From contig NC_092612.1 in assembly GCF_047663525.1 (NCBI RefSeq), positions 1,025,501-1,089,500 of the forward strand: a stretch of 64,000 nucleotides of DNA, read 5' to 3'. Of the stretch, positions 1 through 11,400 are shown one piece after another. Under the pieces are notes generated by a model. It was given only the letters and a program-made list of their open reading frames with translations. It made no database searches and was not told where the DNA came from. Source of the DNA: Anas platyrhynchos (Eukaryota; Chordata; Aves; Anseriformes; Anatidae). The first letter of the stretch is position 1. Every line of letters begins with the position of its first letter. The translations under genes were made by a program, and so were the position numbers.

Positions 1-2093
1 GTAATCGCCCGGCGATTTGGCGTTAATTAACGAGCGCTTACGGGAAGGGACGGCCGCGGGAGCGAGCGCTGCGCTTTTCCAGATGACGGATGGGCCTCCA
101 GCGCCCACCGAGCCCCCCGCAGCCCGGCCCCGCACCCGGCCGGGACGTCCCAAAAGGGCATTGAGCCTAACGAAGTGCCCAGCTAACGAGGAAAGGGAAA
201 GCGGTGCCAAAAAGAGCCCGGAGGATTTGTCATTTTGGGGCTTGGCACGGTTGCGCCCCATCCCAGTGGCTCCTGGATGGGGCTGGTGGGGAAACTGAGG
301 CACGGAGGGGGAGCAGGGAGGTGGAAGGGGACGTTTCTTTGCCACAACCTCCCCCTAAAGGGACGGGGACATCCCAGCGGGGTGGCTTTGGGGTCGGGGC
401 CGGGGGTGCTGGAGCATGGTGTTGACTCAACAGGGAATTAAGCTCGTTAGAAAGCAGCGGGGTCTGCGGGGGGAGACCCCGGGGGCGTGAAATCCCTCGC
501 TCCCCCCCCCTTTCTCCTGCTTCAGCCCCAGAAATGGGGCCGCACAGACCCCTCCGGTGCATGACTGGGGCCCCCCCAGTTTGTCCCAGTGCCCAGCTCA
601 GAGCTGTGTGTGTCTCATTTTCCCCAGCAGTGCAGCACAGGGGGGCTGGTGGCGACGTGGCACGGCCGTGACGGAGCCAAATGTCCCCTGGTGCCACCAC
701 AGGAGGTCGAGGGGTTTTTGGGGGGCCTGGTGGCACCCCCAGATTATGGGATGGGGAAAGGGATAGGGTCAAGGATGGATGGGATGGGATGGGATGGGAT
801 GGGGATAAGGGTGAGGATGAGGATGAGGATGAGGATGAGGATGAGGATGAGGATGAGGATGAGGATGAGGGTGAAGGTGGGGCTGGGGCTGGGAACAGGA
901 ATGGGGATTGGGATTGGAATGAGGATGGGGATGAGGATGAGGATGGGAATGAATGGTAATGGGGAAAGGATGGGGATTACACTCTGGCACTCTGTGCCAG
1001 GGGGCTGGATCCAGCCCATGAGGACCCCCAGGCCCACTGCAGGGAGCTGGGGAGCAGCACGGGCACCCTGGGGGCTGCTCCGGGGGCTGCTGCCGGCCCC
1101 ATGGAGAGCCCCCGCCTGAGTGCGGGCCGATAAATCCTCGCACCGTATATACGCCACCCGAGCGCCTGGGTGCCGGATTTTGTCTGGTGCCTTAATGTCA
1201 GCACCGTAAATTAGCTCCTGGCACCGAGGCGACCTTGACGAGTTCTCCCCAAGCAGGGCTGAGAGCCGGGAGGGGAGCGGAGCCGGAGGGGGGGGGACAC
1301 GCGGTTTCCCCATCCCCGGCTGTGCCTCAGTTTCCCCAGAGCAAGGCGGGCTGCAGCAGGGTGGGCACAGGCTGCGGGCACCCCTCAGAGCCCATCCCAT
1401 GGGTGCTGCGCCCCTGGGTGCTGCCTGAGCCCCCCCATCACCAAAATACCCCCCGGTGCCACGCTCCCATGGGGACGCCAGGCCCCTAGGGACGGAGGCT
1501 CCGCGTCTTGGGAATGCGTCGCTGCGGCGGGGGGGTCCCGCTCCAGGCCAGGGAGGGGTTAAGGAGCCGTGCACACACTCCCCGTGGCAGCCCCCCCGCG
1601 CATCGCATCTGGCTGCTGACCGCAAATTTACCTCCCAATTATCGATCCCCCCCCCCCGGCACCGCCACGTGCGCACGGGTGGGCACGAGGGGGCGGCGCG
1701 CACGTGGCCGGGACACGCGTGGCAGCGCCGCGCATGGTGGCACGAAGCTTGGCCGCCCCTCGCACAACTGCCATGAGCCCCCCCTTTCCCCCCCCCTCAA
1801 TTTTTTTGCTCCCCAGATTGTCCTGACAAGCGGTTCGCACCTCGCGGATCCCTCCGACAGCCGGGCAGCGCCGCGGCAGATGGAGCCGGCAGTCGGCGTG
1901 GCCAAATGGGGAGCGGGGCTGCGGCGTCCCGGCCGGGCGCTGGAGCTACCGGCAGCCAAGCAGCCACTTCATCGATCCATCGAGAAATTTATCTATCTGC
2001 TCCCCCCCCTCCGTTTGGATCGGCTCCAATTAGTTAAAATTAGCAGCCGGCGGCGCGGCTCCGGCCTCACGGGGAGGGGGACGGAGGTGTTGG
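1..2093. other. Gene-free left flank with AT-rich islands
   Basis: No exon with homology or credible splice sites was found. Apart from the microsatellite at 772-957, the region is GC-rich with short AT-rich islands at about 17-45 (TTAATTAA), 1130-1215, 1615-1645 (AATTATCGAT) and 1965-2045 (ATCGAT, CAATTAGTTAAAATTAG). Islands with homeodomain-like TAATT cores in otherwise GC-rich DNA beside a COUP-TF gene could be enhancers. That is inference from base composition only. Confidence 0.4.
772..957. repeat. GGGAT / GATGAG microsatellite
   Basis: Tandem GGGAT units pass into about ten GATGAG hexamers and then degenerate GGGGAT/GGAAT units. Open frames across it read Asp-Glu, Met-Arg or Ile-Leu dipeptides on different frames and strands, the mark of a simple repeat and not of a protein. 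Confidence 0.95.
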
Positions 2094-2870
2094 GTGGTGT
2101 GGGGGTGGGCATGGGTGTGCATGGGTGTGCGTGGCTATGTGTGGGTATGCATGGGTGTGCACGGCTGTGCATGCATGTGCATGGGTGTGCATGAGTGTGC
2201 ATGGGTGTACATGGCTGTGCATGGGTGTGCATGGCTGTGAGAGGCTGTGCATGCATGTGCATGGCTGTGCACAGCTGTGCTTGGGTGTGCATGGCTGTGC
2301 ATGGCTGTACGTGGGTGTGCATGAGTGTGCATGGCTGTACATGGGTGTGCGTGGCTGTACGTGGGTGTGCATGGCTGTGCATGGGTGTGAGAGCCTGTGC
2401 ATGGCTGTGCATGCATGTGCATGGGTATACATGGGTGTGCGTGGCTGCGTGTGGCTGTGCATGGCTGTGAGAAGCTGTGCGTGGTTGTGCATGGGTGTGC
2501 ATGAGTGTGCATGGGTGTGCACGGCTTTGCGTGGCTGTGCTTGGCTGTGCATGGCTGTGAGAGGCTGTGCATGGCTATGCATGCATGTGCATGGGTGTGC
2601 ATGAGTGTGCATGGATGTGCATGGCTGTGCACAGCTGTGCATGGTTGTGCATGGCTGTACATGGGTGTGCATGAGTGTGCACGGGTGTGCATGGCTGTAT
2701 GTGGCTGTACAAGCACGTGCATGGCTGTGCATGGCCATGCATGTGTGTGCAGAGATTTGTGTGCATGGGTTTGCAAGCATTCCCACGGTTTTGCACGCAC
2801 GTGCACGGCTTTGCACAATGTACACAGGGTGTGCATGGCTGTGGATGGGTGTGCGTGTGTGTGCACACGT
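2094..2870. repeat. 10-bp minisatellite, TGTGCATGGC/TGTGCATGGG type
   Basis: About 75 imperfect copies of a 10-bp unit, TGTGCATGGY, with variants TGTGCATGCA, TGTGCATGAG and TGTACATGGG. The copies are partly arranged as 20- and 40-bp higher-order units. Long open frames on both strands (Met-His-Thr-His-Ala or Cys-Met-Gly-Val-His repeats) come only from the repeat. Confidence 0.95.
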
Positions 2871-3118
2871 GTTCCCGTGGTTTTTATGCGAGTTGCAGCA
2901 CTGCTGGGGGTGGAGGACGTCTGGGAGAGGGTGCACCTGGATTTTAGGGGGGGGCAGACAGGGGGACGGACAGACGGACAGACGGACGGACATGGGCACG
3001 CTGCTTTTACATGCAGATAGACGAGGCGCCGGGGAGGGAAAAAGGGAATTGAAACAGCCCCAGGTGGATACCGCGAGGCAGCAATTTCATACCTTCCCTG
3101 GACATATTATCCATTATT

Positions 3119-3300
3119 AGGGAAAAAAAATAATAAAAAAAAGAAAAAAAAAAAAGAAAGAAAAAAAGGGGGAAAAATCCCAGCCGGGGAGGCTGCAGCG
3201 TGATGTGCGAAACGGCTGCACCCACCCCCCACGCTGCTCTCACTGCTTAAAAGTGGCTTTTTTTTTCTTTTTTTTTTTCTTTTTTTTTTTTTTTTGTTAT
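3119..3300. repeat. A-rich and T-rich tracts flanking a short unique segment
   Basis: A-rich tract at 3119-3165 and T-rich tract at 3258-3300, on either side of about 90 bp of unique DNA. The two tracts are nearly complementary and could pair as an imperfect hairpin. Confidence 0.7.
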
Positions 3301-3689
3301 TATTTTTAATTTCCACCACCAGCCCCCCCCCCACCCCCCCCCCCCCAATCTTGGCTCCCCGGGCTCTGATTGACTTTGAGTGACGGCTCTGCCCAGCACG
3401 CGGCGATGCCTTCGCCTCCCCGGCGATGCAATTTGGGGTTTTTTAGCACAAATTTGCACCGAGCCGGGGCTGAGCCCACCCCACGGTAACTTTTCCCCGT
3501 GGCCGCGCGGTTTCCCTAAAATATTGCCCCCCCCACACACACCCCGGACGTTATTTATAGAAGGGTCGCGTGCAGCTGGGCCCCTGTCCTTTGGTTTGAA
3601 AAGGCCATTTTTGACTTTTCTCTAATGGGCTTGTAAAAATCTGCAATAAAACATCGGCGGCATCGCCACGGCCCGCGGGAACCCGCAGA

Positions 3690-4105
3690 CTGGGCTGCAC
3701 TGGGAGAGGACTGGGGGCATACTGGGATCACACTGGGGGCATACTGGGATAGGGCTGGGGGTATACTGGGATGAAACTGAGGACTGTACTAGGACCACGC
3801 TGGGGGCATACTGGGATCAGCCCAGGGGAATACTGGGATTGGACTGGGAGAATACTGGGATGAGCATGAGGGCTGTACTGGTATCAGACTGGGGCCACAC
3901 TGGGATCAGACTGGGGCTGCTGTGGGACCAGACTGGGAGCATAATGGGACCAAACTGGGGAGAACACAGAAATCAGACCACAGCTGCCCTGGGACCATAC
4001 TGGGAGGCCCTAACAGGGTCATACTGGGGAGATGGGGCATACTGGGAGCAGAAGGGGACTGTACTGGGAAGGATGGGGCTGCACTGGGATGAGACTGGGG
4101 TCACC
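3690..4105. repeat. ACTGGGA-based minisatellite
   Basis: Imperfect 18-22 bp units built on TACTGGGATNNGACTGGGG are repeated about 20 times. No coding homology. Confidence 0.9.
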
Positions 4106-4247
4106 CCATCCCACCCGGGGAGGGGCGCGGTGCCGGAGCGGCGCTGGCAGGGGTTCAGCGAGCGTCACTGCCAGCTCCAGTGCCAAGGAAAGGGAAAAAA
4201 AAAAAAAGGTGTTGGGTTATTTATTTGTTTTTAAGTGGGGAAAAAGG

Positions 4248-4552
4248 GAAAATGAAATGAAATGAAATGAAATGAAATGAAATGAAATAAAGTAAAATGA
4301 AATGAAATAAAAAAGTAAAATGAAATGAAATGAAATAAAAAAGTAAAATAAAAAGAAACGAAATAAATGAAATTAAATAAATAAAAATTAAATTTAAAAT
4401 AAAATAATAAAATTAAATAAAATGAAATGAAATAAATGAAATTAAATAAATAAAATTAAAATAAAATAATAAAACAAAACAAAACAAAACAAGATAAAAT
4501 AAAATAAAATAAAATAAAATAAAATAAAATAAAATAAAATAAAATAAAATAA
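4248..4552. repeat. TGAAA / TAAAA pentanucleotide microsatellite (left block)
   Basis: A run of TGAAA units, then mixed AAATAA units, then a pure TAAAA block at about 4495-4550. It lies in the 3' flank of NR2F5 and holds many AATAAA/TTTATT hexamers, so the true poly(A) signal of NR2F5 cannot be picked out. Confidence 0.95.
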
Positions 4553-4804
4553 ACCAAACCAGCCCATGAGTCAGAGCGAAGGAGCTCGTCGGCTCGCCGA
4601 CAATAAGGAAAAACCTTAAAACCATGAATGAGGACACGCAATTTGGTCGCTCGAGGCAATTAGGATATAATATAGGTTTTATTTGATTTTTATAAATAGT
4701 CCACACCTCTCCCTTCGCCCGGCCCCGCACCCGGAGCCTCCCGCATCGCTTCGGGCACTGTCCCGCGCCGACCCCGACCCCGCCTCAACGAGAGAGGAGG
4801 GAGC
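4553..4804. other. Unique island between two AAAAT arrays, with an AP-1 site
   Basis: About 250 bp of non-repetitive DNA. TGAGTCA at 4567-4573 is a perfect AP-1 motif. AT-rich DNA at 4660-4700 holds TTTATT, an AATAAA on the minus strand, so this could contain the NR2F5 3' end or a regulatory element. No protein homology seen. Confidence 0.35.
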
Positions 4805-5350
4805 AAAAAAAAAAAGAATAAAATGAAATGAAATGAAATAAAATGAAATGAAATGAAATGAAATAATAAAATAAAATAAAATAAAGTAAAATAAAGTAAA
4901 ATAAAATAAAATGAAATAAAATAAAATAAAACAAAATAAAACAAAATGAAATAAAATGAAATAAAATAAAATAAAATAAAATAAAATAAAATAAAATAAA
5001 ATAAAATAAAATAAAATAAAATAAAATAAAATAAAATAAAATAAAATAAAATCATAGAATCATAGAATATCCTGAGTTGGAAGGGACCCTTAAGGATCAT
5101 CAAGTCCAACTCTTGACACCGCACAGGTCTACCCAAAATAAAATAATAAAATAAAATAAAATAAAATAAAAAAAAATAAAGTAAAATAAAATGAAATAAA
5201 ATAATAAAATAAAATAAAATAATAAAATAAAATAAAAAATAAAATAAAATAAAAAATTAAAATTAAAATTAAGTAAAATAAAGTAAAATAAAGTAAAATA
5301 AAATAAAATAAAATAAAATAAAACAAAATAAAATAAAAATAAAAATAAAA
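4805..5350. repeat. TAAAA microsatellite (right block), interrupted by CR1
   Basis: A second long TGAAA/TAAAA array, including about 20 near-perfect TAAAA units at 4960-5050. It is split by an 85-bp CR1 tail at about 5053-5137 and resumes afterwards with more degenerate units to about 5350. Confidence 0.95.
5053..5137 (-). mobile_element. CR1 LINE 3' tail fragment
   Basis: The reverse complement reads as the avian CR1 3' end: TTGGACTTGATGATCCTTAA, a CCCTTCCAACTCAGGATATT-like stretch, then ATTCTATG repeats. Only the last ~85 bp is present, as expected for 5'-truncated CR1. The family is avian/reptilian and supports a bird source. Confidence 0.9.
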
Positions 5351-5452
5351 ACAAAAAGGAAGAAAACCAAGAATCCGCCCCAAAACCCCCATCCCCAAGG
5401 CCACTGTGGTCGCGAGCCCTCCCCGGGGGGCTTTTTTTTTGGGGGGGGGGGG

Positions 5453-8400
5453 TCACTGCATGGGGATGTAGGGCCAGCTGAAGGTGGATCCGGCCAGCAG
5501 CATGTCGCGGATGAGGGTCTCGATGGGGGTCTTGCCCACCAGGCGCACGAAGAAGAGCTGCTCGATGACGGGGGCCGAGACGCTGCGCAGGGAGGGGAGG
5601 CGCAGCAGCAGGCGGCCGAAGCGGCCGGGCTGGCTGGGGTGCTGGCTGCGCACGTACTCCTCCAGGGCGCACTGAGACTTCTCCTGCACGCTCTCCACGT
5701 GGCCCAGGTCCGACAGCCCCACGGCGTCTGTGGGGACGGGGGGGGTCAGTGGGGGGACCCCAACCCCAAAACCCCCAACCCCACCCTGAGACCCCACCCC
5801 GAGACCCCCCTGAGGGGCCCAGAGGAGAGGGATGGGGAAACTGAGGCACGGAGCCCTCAATGGGATCTGGGGGGGGGTCAGGGGGTGGGAGGGGGTGTCA
5901 GTGGGGGGACCCCCAACATCATCCCAAGACCCCCCCCCGAAACCTCAACTCAAGGGTCTCAGCCCCATGGAGAGGAGCAGGATGGGGAAGGGGAAACTGA
6001 GGCACGGAGCCCCCAATGGGATATGGGGGGGGTCGGGGGGTGGGAGGGGGTGTCAGTGGGGGGACCCCAACCCCAAAACCCCACCCCGAGACCCCCACCA
6101 ACCCGGAGACCCCGCCTTGAGACCTCCCCGAGGGGCCCAGAGGAGAGGGATGGGGAAGGGGAAACTGAGGCACGGAGCCCCCAATGGGATCTGGGGGGGG
6201 TTGGGGCGGGTGGGGGGGTGGCCACGCCCCTTTTTGGGGTCGATTTGGAGTCAATTTGACCACACCCGGGTATAGGGCTGTTTGGCCACGCCCACTCGGC
6301 CCCGCCCCGTTTAGCCCCTCCCCTTTCCAGCCCCACCCCATTTAACCCCGCCCTGTCCCATTCAGCAATAATGAGCCCCGCCCCATAATAATTAGCCCCG
6401 CCCCCAAATTAGCCCCGCCCCACAATAATTAGCCCCGTCCCCAATTTAACCCCACCCCCAATTTAACCCCACCCCAATTCAGCCCCACCCACCCCTCCCA
6501 GCCCTTTAGCCCCTCCCACCCCATTCATCCCCCCCACCCACTCCCACCCCCAACCCCACCCTTTTTGCCCCACCCCCTTTGCCCCACCCCCTTAAGCCCC
6601 GCCCACTCCTCCCCAGCCCATTCACTCCCAGCTCACCCGGCCCCTCCCCCCCACCCCCGCCCCATTCATCCCCTCCCCATCACAACCACACCCCATTAAG
6701 CCCCGCCCACAACCACCCCACTAAGCCCCGCCCCCTCACCCCACCCACATTTAGCCCCGCCCACTCCCATCCCACCCATACTGACCCTACCCATTAAGAC
6801 CCCGCCCACTCCGACCCCACCCCTCTAGGCCACGCCCACTGAGACCACGCCCCCATTCAGGCCACGCCCCCTCCCTTTAGGCCACGCCCCCGCCCCTCTA
6901 GGCCATGCCCACGGTGACCACGCCCCCCGTTTATGCCACGCCCCCTCCCTTTAGGCCACACCCCCTCCTCCATTAGACCACGCCCCTCCCTTTAGGCCAC
7001 ACCCCCTCCCTTTAGGCCACGCCCCCTCCCTTTAGGCCACGCCCCCTCCCCTTTAGGCCACGCCCCCTCTCACCAGGCGAGAAGAGCGCCACGGCCTTGA
7101 GGCAGGCGTACTCGGCGGCGTCGACGTGCAGCGCCTTCAGCTTCTCCACCTGCTCCTGGAAGACGCGGATGTGGTCCATGAAGGCCACCACGCGCTCGGC
7201 GGCCATGGGGGCGGCGTGGAGGCCGGCGGCGGCCAGCAGCGGGGCGGCGTGCAGGGGCAGGGCGCTCTGCGCCGCGTTGAGGACGAAGAGCTCGCTCCAA
7301 CCCAGGCGGAGCAGGGCCACCTGGTCGGAGAGCTGCAAGTCCGGGAAGAAGGGGATGGCCTTGGCCCACTCGATGGCGCTGAAGAGGAGGCGGGCGGCCA
7401 GCTCGCAGATGCTCTCGATGCCCACCACGCTGCTGGGTTGCAGGCACTGGGCGCCGTAGCGGGCTGGGGGATAGGGCTCGGCGCGGAGGAGCAGGGAGAT
7501 GAAGCCGCTCAGGTAGCCGTGGCCGCCGTAAGGGTCCCCCGGGGCCAGCGGGTACTGGCCCGGGCTGCTCTGGGAGTGAGCCATGCGGCCCCGCTGTACG
7601 GCTGGGGAGAGGAGCAGGGGGTCAGCACCGTGGTGGTGAGCCCATGGTGCCGTCCCCCGAAAGCTCTCCGGGGGTTAAAAATACTGGGATGGGGTGTGGA
7701 GAGAGGATGGGGTGTCCCAAAAGGAATGGGGTACAGAAAGGAGATTAGGGTGTCCTGATGGGATTGGGGTGCCCCAATGGGAATGGGGTGAAGAGAGGGG
7801 ATGGGGTGCCCCAAAGGGAATGGGGTGCAGCAATAGGATGGGGTACCCCAAAGGGAATGGGGTGCGGAGAGGAGATGGGGTGCAGAAAGAGAATGGGGTA
7901 CAGAAAGGAGATTAGGGTGTCCTGATGGGATTGGGGTGCCCCAATGGGAATGGGGTGCAGAGAGGAGATGGGGTGCAGAAAGGGAATGGGGTGTCCCGAT
8001 GGGAATGAGGTGGGGCACGACAGATTTTTGGGGGCCCGAATGCAAGCATTTGGGGTCACCACCTTCTTGCAAGGAGCTTGTGCTAACGAGGGGCCTGGGG
8101 GTGCCCCCCAGGGGCTGTGTCCCTGTTGCCGCCCCCTGAATTTCTTCCCATTTGGGATTAAAACCCCAAAGGATTAGCCAGGAGGGTGGGCCGGGCTACA
8201 AGGGGCAGCACCAGCTGCAGCTCATCTTGGGGTGCAAACACCCCCCCCAAAAAATAAAAATAAAAATAAAATAATCGGGGGTTGGGGTTGCACCGGCCGG
8301 ATCCGTGCGGCGGGTGGGGGTCCTCGCACCTCCTCCCCGGCCCCCCGCTCGCCCCCGGCATCGCCGCCCCCCGCTGCGGGGGCAGGCCCTGAGCGGGGCT

Positions 8401-11400
8401 TAGCCTAATGCGGCGTGACAGTCCCAAGTGTCATCCAGCGGTCGGGATCACCCCTGCGGCCGGCCCCGCTCCCCGGCCTCCCCGCGGGCACCGGGTGCCC
8501 CAGGAACCCCTCGGCTCCTCCTGCCCCAGCTGCTTCCCATCCTTCGGGGCACAGCGTGCGGCCCCGCGCTCCCAAAACGCTCCCAAAATGCTCCTAAAAC
8601 GCTCCCAAAACGCTCCCAAAACACACCCAAAATGAACCCAAAATAATCCCAAAATGATCCCAAAATGGTCCCCCCGCTCGGCGTCACCCCAGCGGGGTGC
8701 AGCCCAGCGCTCACCTTGGGTCCAGCCCTGTTTGCACCTCTACCAACCCCAAACCCTCCTCGTGTCACCCCAAATCCCCCCATTGCAGCACCAACAAACC
8801 CCGTTTGCACCATCCCAAACCCGCACTGCAGCACCAACAGCCACAAACCATCTTTGCATCACCCCAAAACTCTTTTGGATCACCCCAATCCCCCTTTGCA
8901 CACCCCAAACTCCCCTCTGCATCACCTCAAACCCCCTCTGCATCACCTCAAATCCCCTTTTCACACCCCAAACCTCCTTTGCACACCCCAAACCCCCTTG
9001 CACCACCAAGTATTTGATTTCTTACAGCAGCGAGCCCGGACAAATTCACCGCCACAGGAGGAAAAAGCAGCTGTGTGAGTGCGAAGGGGGTGACTTCGCA
9101 CCCACTGAAACCTCTTTTTGCCCCTTTTCGGGCAAAAATTTGGTTCATCCAAACACCCAAACGCCGCTCACTCGGCCTGGTCACCAGGACCGTGAGTGTG
9201 CCGCGTGTCCCACCCCGAGTCATTTCCCGATGGCCAAGGTTTCATCCACCTCTCCAAGGGAAATCCTGCCCCGCTTTCACCCAGGACGTCCTCCAGGAAT
9301 GAATTTAACCCAACCCAGGTGGATGCCAGGGTTTTGGGGCCCATGGGGCGATGCCATTAGGGGCAACCAGGTGGGGAAACCAAGGCACGGAGCCACGGCC
9401 AAGCTCCTTGTGCCGAACCCCGATCCGCAGCGCGGCCAGGGTGAGCACAGGCAGCGGCAGCAGCTCGTGGCAATTGCCTTTTCTGAATTAAAACAAAGAA
9501 GAAAAAAAAAAAAAAAAAAGAAAAAAAGGAAAAAAAAACACCAAGAATCCAAATCCTGACCCCAAACGACCCCCTGAGAGCCAGTGCCCAGCACGATCCA
9601 CACAGCGCCGGCACCGAGCACGCGGGGACACGACGCGACGGCGAAACCGGAGGGGATTTAATACAGGTTCAATAAATTTAATACAGGGCCAATAAATTTA
9701 ATACCGGTTCAATTAAACCTCAGGTGCAGCTCAGCAGGTCCCAGCGCCGGGGCTTTGCGGTGCTCGGGCGATGCTAATAGCAATTATCAGCCCAAAACTA
9801 AGCTGTGGATTTTTGATTTTTATTTTTTTTGAATGGCCCCAAAATCTTTTTTTGGTCTTGGAGACGACCCGAGCGGGGTCGTGGATCCGTACGGGTGCCA
9901 CCAAATGTTTCTCTAGAAATGAACGCCAAACTCCGGGAGCGGCTTCTCCCAGCTCGGCCACTTCCCTGAGAGGTTTCCCGAGGGAATTGGGGTTAAAACC
10001 CCGTGTTTTGGGCAGCCTCGGCACGAGCGGCGACGCCAGAAATCCTGGGGAATTTGGGGGATTTCTGCTGCGGGCGCTAATCCCCTGCTCCGGCTGCGCG
10101 GAGATCGGCTGCAGGCGGCTCTCCCCGCGCACAATCACGCTGCCACCGGCCTTTTTTGGGGGGAGAAAAGCAAAAATCGAGGTTAGGCTCGAGCCTGTTT
10201 GGGGAGCGAGCTGCCACGACCGGGCGATGCTGGGAAAAGGGGGGCAGCCGCCCTCGCCCTACAAAAATGCACACAAAAAAAATCCCATTTGGAGACGAGG
10301 CCAACCCCGCACGACCCCGCACCCGTCCCACCCAGATCCCGGTCCCCAAAAGTCCCCAAATCGGCCACGCTCCTGGGGCTCTACCAAGCACGAGGAGGAT
10401 GCACTCCTCACTGGAGCAGGGTTTTTGGGGACAATTGAGCCATTTTCAGCTCCATCCACAGCAAGGAGCAGGGGATGAGGCCGATCGGCCGTGGCACGGC
10501 TCAGTGTGGACTCTGCGGCCATCCCAAAGAGCCCTAAACCCAAAACCCAACCCCAAATCCAGCCGGTGCCCAACCACACCAGCCCCTCGCCTCCTTCCCT
10601 TCCAGCCAACACCAGCACGGTCGCCTGCACCAGATCTCGCCCTCACCAGATCCTTTTAAATACCCAGATCTATTTTAACATCACCTTGATTTAAATGCTG
10701 AGAAAACCCTAAAAGCCCCAGCCCTGTGTACGCACCAGGGACCTCGCAGGCTGAGCCCCCCCGAGGGACCGAGGTGACAATTTTCCTGCTGCTCCCGAGG
10801 TGGCAGCGGGGCCGGCGGCACGGGGACGCTCAGCGGCTCCGACCCGCGCCCATGCCAATGCCCCAACTCCCCTATTTCCCATTATTTTCTGCAATTCCTC
10901 TATTTCCCATCATTTTTCTGCAATTCCTCTATTTCCCATCATTTTTGTGCAATTCCTCTATTTCCCATCGTTTTTGTGCAATTCCTCTATTTCCCATCTT
11001 TTTTTTTTTTATTTGCAAATCCTCTTTTCCATTATTTTGTGCAATTCCTCCATTTCCCATTATTTTCTGCGATTCCTCTATTTCCCATCTTTTCTTTTTT
11101 CTTGCAAATCCCATTTTCCATTATTTTGCGCAATTCCTCCGTTTCACATTATTGCTCGCAGTTCTTCTATTTCCCATCATTTTGTGTGATTCCTCTATTT
11201 CTTATCATCAATCCTGTTTTCCATTATTTTGTGCAATTCCTCCATTTCACATTATCGCTTGCGATTTTCCTATTTCCCATTATTTTTGGCGATTCCTCCA
11301 TTTCCTATCATTTTGTGCCATTCCTCTACTTCCCATCATTTTTGGCGACCCTCTATTTATTTCCCCTCATTTCATGAAGCTCCCCTATTTCCCATCATTT

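Noticed and set aside
2067-2999. Histidine/threonine-rich proteins on both strands
   Set aside because: They are translations of the 10-bp minisatellite in several frames.
4248-5350. Assignment of the NR2F5 poly(A) signal
   Set aside because: TTTATT/AATAAA hexamers occur dozens of times in the microsatellites, so none can be chosen.
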